Source: Candidatus Gastranaerophilales bacterium (GTDB taxonomy: Bacteria > Cyanobacteriota > Vampirovibrionia > Gastranaerophilales > Gastranaerophilaceae). Taken from it: a stretch of DNA of 64,000 nt. A program made the position numbers and the translations under genes. How positions within the stretch are numbered: position 1 is the first letter of the stretch; every line of letters begins with the position of its first letter. The stretch is from the NCBI GenBank assembly GCA_944326585.1, contig CALVEN010000003.1:124001-188000 (forward strand), given 5' to 3'. Shown here one piece after another: positions 44,436 through 52,921 of the stretch. Under the pieces are notes generated by a model, which saw only the letters and a list, made by a program, of their open reading frames with translations, was not told where the DNA came from and did not search any database.

Positions 44436-45893
44436 TTAACTTAATTTATACATTTTTGAAAATAATTTTGCCGCAAACCAGTAAAAACAATAAAACAGAA
44501 AAAGCAATACACACATTTCGATTATTGCATTATTAACATTCAACGCATTAAATGCATAATAAATTGCACCGGCGGGAATTGCAGCTAAAATCATTTTGAT
44601 AATGGTGACAGCAGGCAATTTCAGCCTCAAATTCGGCAAAACAATTGTAATTGACAAAAGAAAATACAATAAATTAGCAGCCAGAGTTGCAATGCCTACC
44701 CCTACAAGACCATGCCCGGGGATTAACCAGATATTCAACCCCACGCCGACAATTCCTGAAATTAACTTGAGTATAAATTCAATATATGTCTTATTTGCCA
44801 GATGATATTGCAAAGTCGTGTAATCGGTCAATGCCAAAAAGAAAGTTCCGAAAGCGAAATACGGAATAAGTTTAAACGCTGCTTGAAACTGTTCATTCGC
44901 GAATATTTGGACATATTCTGCCGAATACAATGAAATCAACGTAATTACAGGCAGAGAAATCAAAAGATAATACCCGCAAAAACGTGATATAATCGGTCTT
45001 ACGTCAATTTTTTCCTCATACATGTTTATAATTCTCGGAATTGCCGCAACGGTAATAATAGCAAATATAGTAAGCAATAAAGGCAATGTAAGTCCGTATC
45101 CCACGCCTACAATACCGGCTTCCGAAAATCCTTTTATACTGTTCATAATGAACTTATTGCTCTGATTAATTATCCATGCGCTCAAAGCAGTAGCCGCAAT
45201 CGGAACTCCGTATTTGAAAATCGGGATTAAAAATGTCCATTCTATTTTTTGAAGCTTAAACCATTTTACAATATTACTTTGATAAATTAATAGCAAATCA
45301 ATTAAAGATATAGAAACGCCCATGCCTAAAAGCATGCCCATAGCACCGAGGTGGAAAAATTTCACAAAAAATACCGAAAGCCCGATTGTCAAAAACTGAT
45401 TTAAAATAGTTGAAAACGTAAACGACATAGATTTCAACTGTGCTCTTATAAGCTGGAATAACAAGGCTCTTATAGCAACAGGTATTATTAACAGCAAAAT
45501 GGCAAAGAAATATTTAACCGGAATATGGAAAAACGAATAAAAATTTTCCCTGAATATATAAGACACCAGAAACATCAACGCAATGTTAAAAGTCAACATG
45601 AAAACCAGCGTCGTAAGATATTTCGGCATGTCCTGCATAAGCTGGTGGTGTCTAAAAAATCTTAAGCCCGAAAGTCCCACCCAGTCGGAAAACAAAATAC
45701 ACAAGAACGACAAAAGCGCAATGGATATTGAATAAAGCCCGTACTGTTCCGGCGGCAAAAGGCTTGTATAAACCGGTACAATCAAGGCATTACCTATCAT
45801 GCCCACAATTTTTGACGGGGCATATTTCGCCATATCCTGAAAAATCCCGCGGGTCTGCTCTTCTTCAACTTCCTTATTTTCTACATATTCCAT
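44436..45893 (-). CDS. Oligosaccharide flippase family protein (Wzx/MATE-like)
   Basis: 485 residues with about 12-14 transmembrane helices (for example YLTTLVFMLTFNIALMFLVS, FLIPIFKYGVPIAATALSAW, LPLLLTIFAIITVAAIPRII). The start YAPSKIVGMIGNALIVPVYT and PEQYGLYSISIALLSFLCIL is typical of polysaccharide_synt family members of the MOP superfamily, which flip lipid-linked sugars across the inner membrane. No glycosyltransferases are nearby. It begins 35 nt after rimO. Confidence 0.85.
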   Translation of the reverse strand: MEYVENKEVEEEQTRGIFQDMAKYAPSKIVGMIGNALIVPVYTSLLPPEQYGLYSISIALLSFLCILFSDWVGLSGLRFFRHHQLMQDMPKYLTTLVFMLTFNIALMFLVSYIFRENFYSFFHIPVKYFFAILLLIIPVAIRALLFQLIRAQLKSMSFTFSTILNQFLTIGLSVFFVKFFHLGAMGMLLGMGVSISLIDLLLIYQSNIVKWFKLQKIEWTFLIPIFKYGVPIAATALSAWIINQSNKFIMNSIKGFSEAGIVGVGYGLTLPLLLTIFAIITVAAIPRIINMYEEKIDVRPIISRFCGYYLLISLPVITLISLYSAEYVQIFANEQFQAAFKLIPYFAFGTFFLALTDYTTLQYHLANKTYIEFILKLISGIVGVGLNIWLIPGHGLVGVGIATLAANLLYFLLSITIVLPNLRLKLPAVTIIKMILAAIPAGAIYYAFNALNVNNAIIEMCVLLFLFYCFYWFAAKLFSKMYKLS

Positions 45894-45928
45894 AAATAAT
45901 TCCTAAAATTCCTAAACTCCAAAATATA

Positions 45929-47242
45929 TTATACAACAAATTTTCCAAAAAGGTCATACTCATCAGCTTTTTCAATTTTGACATTTTCAATATCACCCGG
46001 AACAACGGGTCTGTCGGATTTAACATAAACAAGTCCGTCAATTTCCGGTGCGTCATGTTCGGAACGCAGAATAACAACCCCTTCATCCGTAAAGCTTTCC
46101 ACAATACAGGGGATTGTTTTCCCTATGTAAGATTGGTTAATTTCATAGGAAATTTCCTGCTGAAGCGCCATCAATTTTTTATAACGTTCATGCTTAATTT
46201 TTGCAGGCACCTGATCGCTCATTTCATAAGACGCTGTATTTTTTTCACGTGAATATTCAAAAACCCCCATTTTATCAAACCGCATTTTCTTAACGAATTC
46301 ATACAAATGTTCAAACTGCTCGTCGGTTTCTCCGGGATACCCTACAATAAATGCCGTCCTTATTGCAACTCCCGGAATTCTTTCTCTTATTTTATTAATC
46401 AATTCTTCGTAATCAAAAGCAGGTCTGCGCATATTTTCAAGAATTATTTTATCCGAATGCTGGAGCGGAAGATCAATATATTTAACCACTTTATCGCATT
46501 TTGCAATTGTATCAATCAATTCATCAGTCATCTGGGAGGGATACGCGTACATAATCCTTATCCACGAAAGATTTTCGATTTTATTAAGCTCTTTCAACAA
46601 CTCGGGCAGCATTTGTTTTTTATACAAATCAAGCCCGTAGCTTGTTGTATCCTGCGCAATTAAAACAATTTCCGCAACACCTTTTGCGACAAGTGATTTA
46701 ACTTCTTCCACAATATTCTCAATCGGACGGGAATGATAAATTCCTCTGAGATTAGGTATAATACAATAACCGCAGTGATAATTGCATCCGTCGGCAATTT
46801 TTACGTAAGAACTTGCACCCATGGTAATTTGCTGGCGTTCAACGTTTTCCGGATATACGTACTCGGGCTTTTCGGAAACACATGAAATATATTCCTCATT
46901 AGCCTCATCCGCAACCTTATCAACGATTCCGACAATTTCTCTGATATTTGAAGTTCCGACCATAGCGCAAATTTCCGGTATCGCATCTTTCAATTCCTCG
47001 TTGTATTTTTGAGGCAGGCATCCCGTCACAATAACCTTTTTACCTTTTTCAACCATCTGCAAAATCGATTGCACGGACTCTTTTTCCGCATCATGAATAA
47101 ATGAACACGTATTTATAATAACTATCTGCGCCTCATTTTCATCCAGCGTAACCTCATACCCTTTTGCCGTTAAAAGTCCGAGCATAAGCTCGCTGTCTAC
47201 CAGATTTTTTGCACAACCGTGATTTATAAGCGCTATTTTCAT
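45929..47242 (-). CDS. rimO: Ribosomal protein S12 methylthiotransferase RimO
   Basis: 437 residues. Adds a methylthio group to Asp-89 of ribosomal protein S12. N-terminal UPF0004 domain (KIALINHGCAKNLVDSELML, VIINTCSFIHDAEKES, VTGCLPQKY, supplying three cluster cysteines), radical SAM core CNYHCGYCIIPNLRG near residue 155 (CxxxCxxC), and a C-terminal TRAM domain with VYVKSDRPVVPGD. RimO rather than MiaB is shown by NHGCAKNLVDSE and the YDLFGK C-terminus. Confidence 0.95.
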   Translation of the reverse strand: MKIALINHGCAKNLVDSELMLGLLTAKGYEVTLDENEAQIVIINTCSFIHDAEKESVQSILQMVEKGKKVIVTGCLPQKYNEELKDAIPEICAMVGTSNIREIVGIVDKVADEANEEYISCVSEKPEYVYPENVERQQITMGASSYVKIADGCNYHCGYCIIPNLRGIYHSRPIENIVEEVKSLVAKGVAEIVLIAQDTTSYGLDLYKKQMLPELLKELNKIENLSWIRIMYAYPSQMTDELIDTIAKCDKVVKYIDLPLQHSDKIILENMRRPAFDYEELINKIRERIPGVAIRTAFIVGYPGETDEQFEHLYEFVKKMRFDKMGVFEYSREKNTASYEMSDQVPAKIKHERYKKLMALQQEISYEINQSYIGKTIPCIVESFTDEGVVILRSEHDAPEIDGLVYVKSDRPVVPGDIENVKIEKADEYDLFGKFVV

Positions 47243-47306
47243 TACTAAACCTCTTTAATGATTGTAGCACAAATAATTTTTCAAATTCAATTGCACACAT
47301 CTATGA

Positions 47307-48325
47307 TTATCTCGGCAAGCACTCCCAGTAACCTTTTGTCTCATCGTCCGGACAAACATCTTTTAACGCATACCACGCACAGCCTACCCCGTTTGCCGAC
47401 TGTGTTGATTTTACAGAACACGGCAGACCCATTAAGCCGGCAGTCGGGCTATCTTTCCACTCATCTTCCGTATAAAGATGCGTCATCTTTCTTCCCTCTA
47501 ACACATCTTTTGAATTCATTATTTGAAAAATAAAATAATCATGCCCTGCTTTATTCGGACCTTTTGCCCCGTTTATATCTACTGCAAAAGCCATTAATAT
47601 CCCGTCTAAAGAGCCGGATATAGAAATCCTTAAATAGGCGCCGTTTGCCAGAACTAAATCCGGTTTATAGATTGCATAATTCCCGTCTGATGAATACTCC
47701 CTTGAACCGTCATATGTATAATATGTAGGCATTTTTGATGGAGACACATAATTTTTCAACAGCTTGATATATTTCGGAAAATCACTCCTGAATTCATTTG
47801 CCCTGTAAAAACTGTTTTCAGGATCATAAGCCGTATAATAACTATAAATACTTGAAACAGACGAATTTGCTTTCATTAAACCTACTGCCTGTGATATCAG
47901 AGAATAAGTCTGCGTAAATTGCGTTTTTAATGATTTTTTTTGATAATTACTAATCAAAGTCGGTATTGTCATTGCAGCAACTATGCCGATTATGCCGAGA
48001 GTTATTAAAACCTCTGCCAGAGTGAAGGCGGCTTTTTCAACGTGAGTAGTGTGAGTGAGGTGAGTTGCGTATTTTCTGTGAGCTTCACTCATAATTTTGT
48101 TTTCTAATTTATAATTCATCATATTAGAATTATAATTTGTTTCGGGGGTTGTGTCAATTCGTTTTGTATCTTTTAGGTCGGATTTACTAACCCGACTGTT
48201 AATTCTTAGTGCCTTACAGCCATAGTATCTTAGTATCTTTACACAACCAATACCGCCAAAACCCTTTTCCTGGCTACCTGGAGGAGTCGCCCCCCCCCGT
48301 TCTTGAAAATTCTTCTTAAATTCAT
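47307..48325 (-). CDS. Type IV-like prepilin D; frame broken at a G9 tract
   Basis: The RBS-supported ATG is 48325 (AAGGAGAAAGCTT). It reads MNLRRIFKN and nine G (48290-48298), then shifts and stops at a TAA. Ten G would give GGGATPPGSQEKGFGGIG, VKILRYYGCKALR and a 100-residue leader to KAA|FTLAEVLITLGII. A longer frame from ATG 48368 is open through nine G, but that ATG lies between the -35 and -10 of the promoter, so it is unlikely to be transcribed. The pilin body is complete, ends CPDDETKGYWECLPR and is nearly identical to prepilin C at its 3' end. Confidence 0.8.
48270..48301. repeat. 32-bp sequence with C9 tract, identical to 11797-11828
   Basis: Exact match to the prepilin A copy. Homopolymer at 48290-48298. 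The adjoining bases (about 48150-48270) share the AAGATACTAAG repeat family with the leader of prepilin C. Confidence 0.85.
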
Positions 48326-48346
48326 AAGCTTTCTCCTTTTTTAATA

Positions 48347-48375
48347 ATAGTAGCAAATTTTTTTTCATTTTGCAA
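48347..48375 (-). promoter_or_regulatory. Promoter of prepilin D
   Basis: TTGCAA (48375-48370), 17-nt spacer, TACTAT (48352-48347) on the minus strand with TG giving an extended -10. The alternative ATG at 48366-48368 is inside the spacer. Confidence 0.65.
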
Positions 48376-48415
48376 TAACTTTACAAGACCAAAAACAAAG
48401 TGTAAAATATAAATT

Positions 48416-49180
48416 ATGAGGAATTTTTTACTGCCGGCAGCTTTAATACTTTTACTGACACTTCCAAGTTATGCTTCAAAAGACGACATTCCGGAGGTAA
48501 AATTTCAACGCATATTTTTGACCGATACATCAGAAGCCGAAGATTATATTGAACCCGAAAACATTACTTTAAAAGGATATGCTCAATATATTGAAGATAC
48601 CGAAGCGATTTATCTTACGGATGATAACAATCAATTTGTGCTGAATTTAAAAGTCCCGCAAAAAATTACGACTCCGGTGCTTACAAATCTAAATGAAAAT
48701 ATATTTGCCCGCAGACCAAATGTCTATTCAAAATACGGTGCGGAAGAATACCAGATTATCCCAAAAGAAGGCAGCAGCATAGTAACTCAAGGTTCAATGT
48801 CTTTTGGTACAAATATGACAAGAGACGTAGATTACGGACAGCTTGAACACGTAGCGACATTTTTCTCGCGATATGACAAAGGCAGATTCGCCGTAAATAC
48901 TGCTTATGAACGGACTATCGGCAGCACTTATAATAATTACTATGACAATCTGTATATATCTCCGGAATGGAGATTAAATAAATTTATGTCTATAAAAAAC
49001 ACTTTGACCGCAGATATTACACGTGAGCGCAAAAAAAACGAAATTGTTCTATCCGTAAAACCGCTTGCAAAAAAGCAGGGTGACCGCCTGAACCTTGAAT
49101 TCGGAGCAAGCCAGACATATGACGCAACAAATACCATGATACGCAGACAGATAAAATTTAACACTAAATTCAAATTGTAA
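48416..49180 (+). CDS. Exported, probably outer-membrane beta-barrel-like protein
   Basis: 254 residues. Signal peptide MRNFLLPAALILLLTLPSYA. N-terminal part is mixed (GYAQYIEDTEAIYLTDDNNQ), the C-terminal 120 residues alternate polar and aromatic residues in beta-strand style (TFFSRYDKGRFAVNTAYERT, LYISPEWRLNKFMSIKNTLT, ADITRERKKNEIVLSVKPL), ending RQIKFNTKFKL. This looks like antiparallel outer-membrane strands, but the family is not recognised. Divergent from prepilin D. Confidence 0.7.
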   Translation: MRNFLLPAALILLLTLPSYASKDDIPEVKFQRIFLTDTSEAEDYIEPENITLKGYAQYIEDTEAIYLTDDNNQFVLNLKVPQKITTPVLTNLNENIFARRPNVYSKYGAEEYQIIPKEGSSIVTQGSMSFGTNMTRDVDYGQLEHVATFFSRYDKGRFAVNTAYERTIGSTYNNYYDNLYISPEWRLNKFMSIKNTLTADITRERKKNEIVLSVKPLAKKQGDRLNLEFGASQTYDATNTMIRRQIKFNTKFKL

Positions 49181-49221
49181 CATTTTTGTAAACGCAAAAA
49201 TTTTCAGGTATAATTAAGTAA

Positions 49222-49650
49222 ATGGCAAATAATAATCGTACAAAAGGCAAAAATAAAAAATCAAAGCCGGTTTCTCAACAGACTTTGAAAAAAGCGCGGA
49301 AAGAATTACGAAAAACCGGATTTTACTATTCTTTTCTGACCATAGTACTGCTATTTTGCCTTATTCAAATAGGCTTCAGCGCTATTTTAAATATAACAAA
49401 ACTCGTTGCATATAAAGCAAAAATAATAACATTAAAAAAGACTTTAAATGACGCAGAAGAACACAACAAAAACCTGAAAGAAGAAATCAAACTTTATTCA
49501 ACCACCCAGAACCTTGAAGGAATCGCCAGAAATACTCTAAAAATGGCAGGCGAAGATGAAGTTTTGATTATAATTAACAACACGAATCCCGATTCAAAAG
49601 ACAATAACAAAAAACGCAATAAAAAAACAGAGGAAAAACATGCTCAGTGA
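49222..49650 (+). CDS. FtsB/DivIC-like septum formation initiator
   Basis: 142 residues. Basic cytoplasmic N-terminus (about 30 residues, KKARKELRKTG), one transmembrane helix YSFLTIVLLFCLIQIGFSAI, then a coiled coil (ITLKKTLNDAEEHNKNLKEE) and the family-typical tail NLEGIARNTLKMAGEDEVLI. It would pair with an FtsL-like protein in the divisome; the FtsL-like gene at 7586 is a candidate partner. Its end overlaps the TPR gene by 11 nt. Confidence 0.8.
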   Translation: MANNNRTKGKNKKSKPVSQQTLKKARKELRKTGFYYSFLTIVLLFCLIQIGFSAILNITKLVAYKAKIITLKKTLNDAEEHNKNLKEEIKLYSTTQNLEGIARNTLKMAGEDEVLIIINNTNPDSKDNNKKRNKKTEEKHAQ

Positions 49651-51217
49651 AGAAAAAGAAGTTCTTGAATATATAAAAGAAGCATTTTCGCTGCGGTCAC
49701 AGGAATTGTACAAACCCGCCGTCGAAATGCTTTATAAAGCGCTTGCGCTTGACAATGATAATATTGAAGTTCTCTATCAGCTGGGCGAATTATATGCATT
49801 AATGAAAAACCACACAAGAGCTGCGGGCTATCTTGATCAAGTTATTGCCAAAAATCCCGGACACACTGAAAGTCTAAGACTTTACAAGAAAATTACGGAA
49901 GATTTGAATGATTTTGAAAAATCACTTTCCTTTGCCGAAAAATTATTTGAATTAAATAAAAATACAGAAGATTTAAAAGAAATAATAAGACTGGCAGGAA
50001 AACTTAAATTAACCGATAAAATAAAAACTTATCTTACAACGGATTGTACCGACGTAATTTATGAGATAGCAAACGCTTTATACGACAACGGTGAAATTCA
50101 GACAGCAAAAGAACTTTTGACAAAACACCTGAATACGGATGACGAAAACGTCAAAATGCTGCTCGGAAAAATTTATGTTGACGAAAATAACCTTGAAAAA
50201 TCGCGAAAAATCTTTGAAAGTTTCGGCAAAAATACGGATAACGCAGAAGTTTTGAATTATCAGGGCTTATTTGCACTTGAAGATATGAATTTTACGGAAG
50301 CGATAAAATGTTTTTCAAAAGCTTCATCAATAAACAAAAACAATCCCGTATATTTTTACAATCTCGGAAACGCATACTTCTTTAACGGGTGGATGGAAGA
50401 AGCCCGAAATGCCTATTCAAAAGCAATTTATCTTGCGCCCGACAATATGGATTACCGGTATTCACTCTGCTATTTGTACTATGAAACAAAAGATTTTGAC
50501 AAATGCAAAAAAGAAGCCGACGCAATACTTTCCGCATGTCCAAAGCATTACTCTACACGGGTTTTAAAGGCATTGTTGCTTGACAACAATAACGAATTTA
50601 TGCAGGCAAAAAACATTCTGGAAGAAAATGTCAAAGAGGGCTGTGATGATGATTTCACATTGCTTTCGCTCGGAAAAACATACAGCTTGCTTGACATGTT
50701 TGAAAAAGCCGAAAGAACAATTTTAAAAGTAATTGAGCGTAATCCTGATAACTTAAACTATATAACGGATTTAGCCGATATATACATAAAAGAAAAAAAA
50801 TACGACAAATCGCTTGAACTTGTCCAAAAAACAATAAATCTGAATCCGAATTACGTATACGGTTATGCACTTGGCGCCAAAACAGCATATTTAAGCAGTG
50901 ATTTTGAAACCTGCAAAAGCTATGCACAAGAGGCTCTTGGGCTTGATATGAACTGTGCCGAGGGATATTATTATCTGGCACTTGTAAGAATTAATGAAGA
51001 AGATTATGAAGAAGCCGTGGAATGTATGAAGCGCGCCATAACTTATGACGTTACAAATCCTAAGTATTATGCAGAGATGAGCAAAATATATAAAGCACAG
51101 AATAATATTAAAACCGCGCTTGAATACATTGCGGAAGCCGAAAGCATAGACCATTCAACGGAATACAAGCTGATGTATCAGGAACTTGCCTCTCTTAACC
51201 GGAAAAAAAATTTCTGA
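49640..51217 (+). CDS. TPR-repeat protein
   Basis: 525 residues, built of about 12-14 tetratricopeptide repeats from residue 10 to the end (for example PAVEMLYKALALDNDNIEVL, EAIKCFSKASSINKNNPVYF, YNLGNAYFFNGWMEEARNAY, KSLELVQKTINLNPNYVYGY). No signal peptide or enzyme domain, so a cytosolic protein-interaction scaffold. Coupled to the FtsB-like gene by overlap. Which partner it serves cannot be told. Confidence 0.85.
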   Translation: MLSEEKEVLEYIKEAFSLRSQELYKPAVEMLYKALALDNDNIEVLYQLGELYALMKNHTRAAGYLDQVIAKNPGHTESLRLYKKITEDLNDFEKSLSFAEKLFELNKNTEDLKEIIRLAGKLKLTDKIKTYLTTDCTDVIYEIANALYDNGEIQTAKELLTKHLNTDDENVKMLLGKIYVDENNLEKSRKIFESFGKNTDNAEVLNYQGLFALEDMNFTEAIKCFSKASSINKNNPVYFYNLGNAYFFNGWMEEARNAYSKAIYLAPDNMDYRYSLCYLYYETKDFDKCKKEADAILSACPKHYSTRVLKALLLDNNNEFMQAKNILEENVKEGCDDDFTLLSLGKTYSLLDMFEKAERTILKVIERNPDNLNYITDLADIYIKEKKYDKSLELVQKTINLNPNYVYGYALGAKTAYLSSDFETCKSYAQEALGLDMNCAEGYYYLALVRINEEDYEEAVECMKRAITYDVTNPKYYAEMSKIYKAQNNIKTALEYIAEAESIDHSTEYKLMYQELASLNRKKNF

Positions 51218-51221
51218 CGAA

Positions 51222-52073
51222 TTAAAGCATGATATTATCAATTAATCTTACATTACCGATTTTAACCGCAATAAAAACTCTTGTGCTGCTATCGGCTGTG
51301 GATTTTTCATCTAATGTATCGGCATCCAAAAATTCCAAATATTCCAAATTATGATGCTCATTCAAATATGAATATGCTGTTTCTTTCAAAGCCTCAATAT
51401 CTTTTATACCTTTGTCATAACAGGCTTTTATATTAAACAAAATTTTACTCAATGCAAGCGCATCAATTTTTGCCTCATCTGACAAATATTTATTTCTTGA
51501 ACTCAGAGCAAGACCTGATTCTTCTCTCACAATCGGACACGGAACAATTTCAACGGGGATATTCAAATCTTTAACCATTTTTTTAATAATAACAAGCTGC
51601 TGGGCATCTTTTTGTCCGAAAAATGCAAAGTCCGGCTGAACTATATTGAATAATTTATTCACAACCGTGCAAACCCCGTCAAAATGCCCGACACGGGACT
51701 TGCCGCATAATTTATTGACGTAAAAATACGGCGGAATTACATAGGTTAAAAAATCATTTGACAAAATATGTCCCTCTCCGTACATTTCTTTCGGACTCGG
51801 GGCAAAAACAATATCCGCACCGATTTCGTCACAAAGCTTGTTATCAGCATCCAGTGTTCTGGGGTACTTTTCCAAATCCTCGCCCGGGCAAAACTGTATA
51901 GGATTCACAAAAACCGACACAACCGTTCTGTCGCATTTTTCAACGGATTTTTCAATTAAACTTTTGTGACCTGCATGAAGCGCGCCCATTGTCGGCACCA
52001 AACCTATAGTCAAACCTTCTTTTTTCCATTTTTTAATCTGCTCTCTCACATCTTTTATTGTATGAATTAACAT
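51222..52073 (-). CDS. panC: Pantothenate synthetase
   Basis: 283 residues. Joins pantoate and beta-alanine with ATP to make pantothenate. The HIGH-type loop VPTMGALHAGHKSL, the RVGHFDGVCTVVNKLFNIVQ block, FFGQKDAQQLVIIKKM and GLALSSRNKYLS are diagnostic. Overlaps panB by 7 nt and is the last gene of panB-panC. Confidence 0.96.
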   Translation of the reverse strand: MLIHTIKDVREQIKKWKKEGLTIGLVPTMGALHAGHKSLIEKSVEKCDRTVVSVFVNPIQFCPGEDLEKYPRTLDADNKLCDEIGADIVFAPSPKEMYGEGHILSNDFLTYVIPPYFYVNKLCGKSRVGHFDGVCTVVNKLFNIVQPDFAFFGQKDAQQLVIIKKMVKDLNIPVEIVPCPIVREESGLALSSRNKYLSDEAKIDALALSKILFNIKACYDKGIKDIEALKETAYSYLNEHHNLEYLEFLDADTLDEKSTADSSTRVFIAVKIGNVRLIDNIML

Positions 52074-52921
52074 TTTGCTCCTCTGTGTAAATCTAACTGT
52101 TTCAACTCATCTTCCGCAAGATTAAAAACCTCCTCAGCCGAGGGGTAAAGCCCGTGTTTAACGTCATAATCAAATTGTTTAGCGCAATCTGAAATCAAAC
52201 TTTTCATATCACCGTATTTGCGTGCGAATTTGGGTTTGAATTCCGAAAATTTTCCAAACATATCATCTGACACCATAACCTGACCGGTGCAATATCTTCC
52301 GGCACCGCAGGATATCGTCGGAACCGTTAAATTCTCGGTAATATACTGTGCGCTTTCTTCCGGAACCATTTCCAAAACTATTGAAAATACGCCCGCCTGC
52401 TCAAGTTTTTTTGCCTGTTCAAGAATTTTCAATGTAGCATCAAAAGATTTACCCTGAATATTATACCCGCCGATTGTATTCAAAAACTGCGGAGTAAAAC
52501 CTAAATGCCCCATTACAGGAACACCGGATTCTACACATCTTTTTATAACATTTAATATATAATCGCTGCAGCCCTCAATTTTTACGGCATTTGCACCGTA
52601 TTTAACCATATTACAAACATTTGTCAGGGCAGATTCAATATCAATGTTATAGCTCATAAAAGGCATATCCGTTACAACCATTGCACGGCTAACCCCGCGC
52701 GCAACAGCTTTTGTAAAAATCGACATCTCATCAACACCGACTTTATGGGTTGTATCATACCCGAGTGCAACCATTGCAAGGCTGTCGCCGATTAATATTA
52801 TGTCAATTCCCGCTTCGTCGAGATATTTTGCGGTTGAATAGTCATAAGCCGTTAAAACAGAAAATTTTTCACCGTTATTTTTAATTTTTTGAATTGTATT
52901 TACGGAAACTTTTTTAATCAT
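52067..52921 (-). CDS. panB: 3-methyl-2-oxobutanoate hydroxymethyltransferase
   Basis: 284 residues. First committed step of pantothenate synthesis (ketopantoate from alpha-ketoisovalerate and methylene-THF). FSVLTAYDYSTAKYLDEAGI, LIGDSLAMVALGYDTTHKVG, VKIEGCSDYIL and GVPVMGHLGFTPQ are the family blocks. The ATG overlaps the yvcK stop by 1 nt (TAATG). Confidence 0.96.
   Translation of the reverse strand: MIKKVSVNTIQKIKNNGEKFSVLTAYDYSTAKYLDEAGIDIILIGDSLAMVALGYDTTHKVGVDEMSIFTKAVARGVSRAMVVTDMPFMSYNIDIESALTNVCNMVKYGANAVKIEGCSDYILNVIKRCVESGVPVMGHLGFTPQFLNTIGGYNIQGKSFDATLKILEQAKKLEQAGVFSIVLEMVPEESAQYITENLTVPTISCGAGRYCTGQVMVSDDMFGKFSEFKPKFARKYGDMKSLISDCAKQFDYDVKHGLYPSAEEVFNLAEDELKQLDLHRGAKC

Noticed and set aside
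48326..48368. ATG 48368 as start of prepilin D (open frame with nine G)
   Set aside because: It lies between the -35 and -10 of the likely promoter and has no ribosome binding site. The ATG at 48325 has AAGGAG at good spacing.
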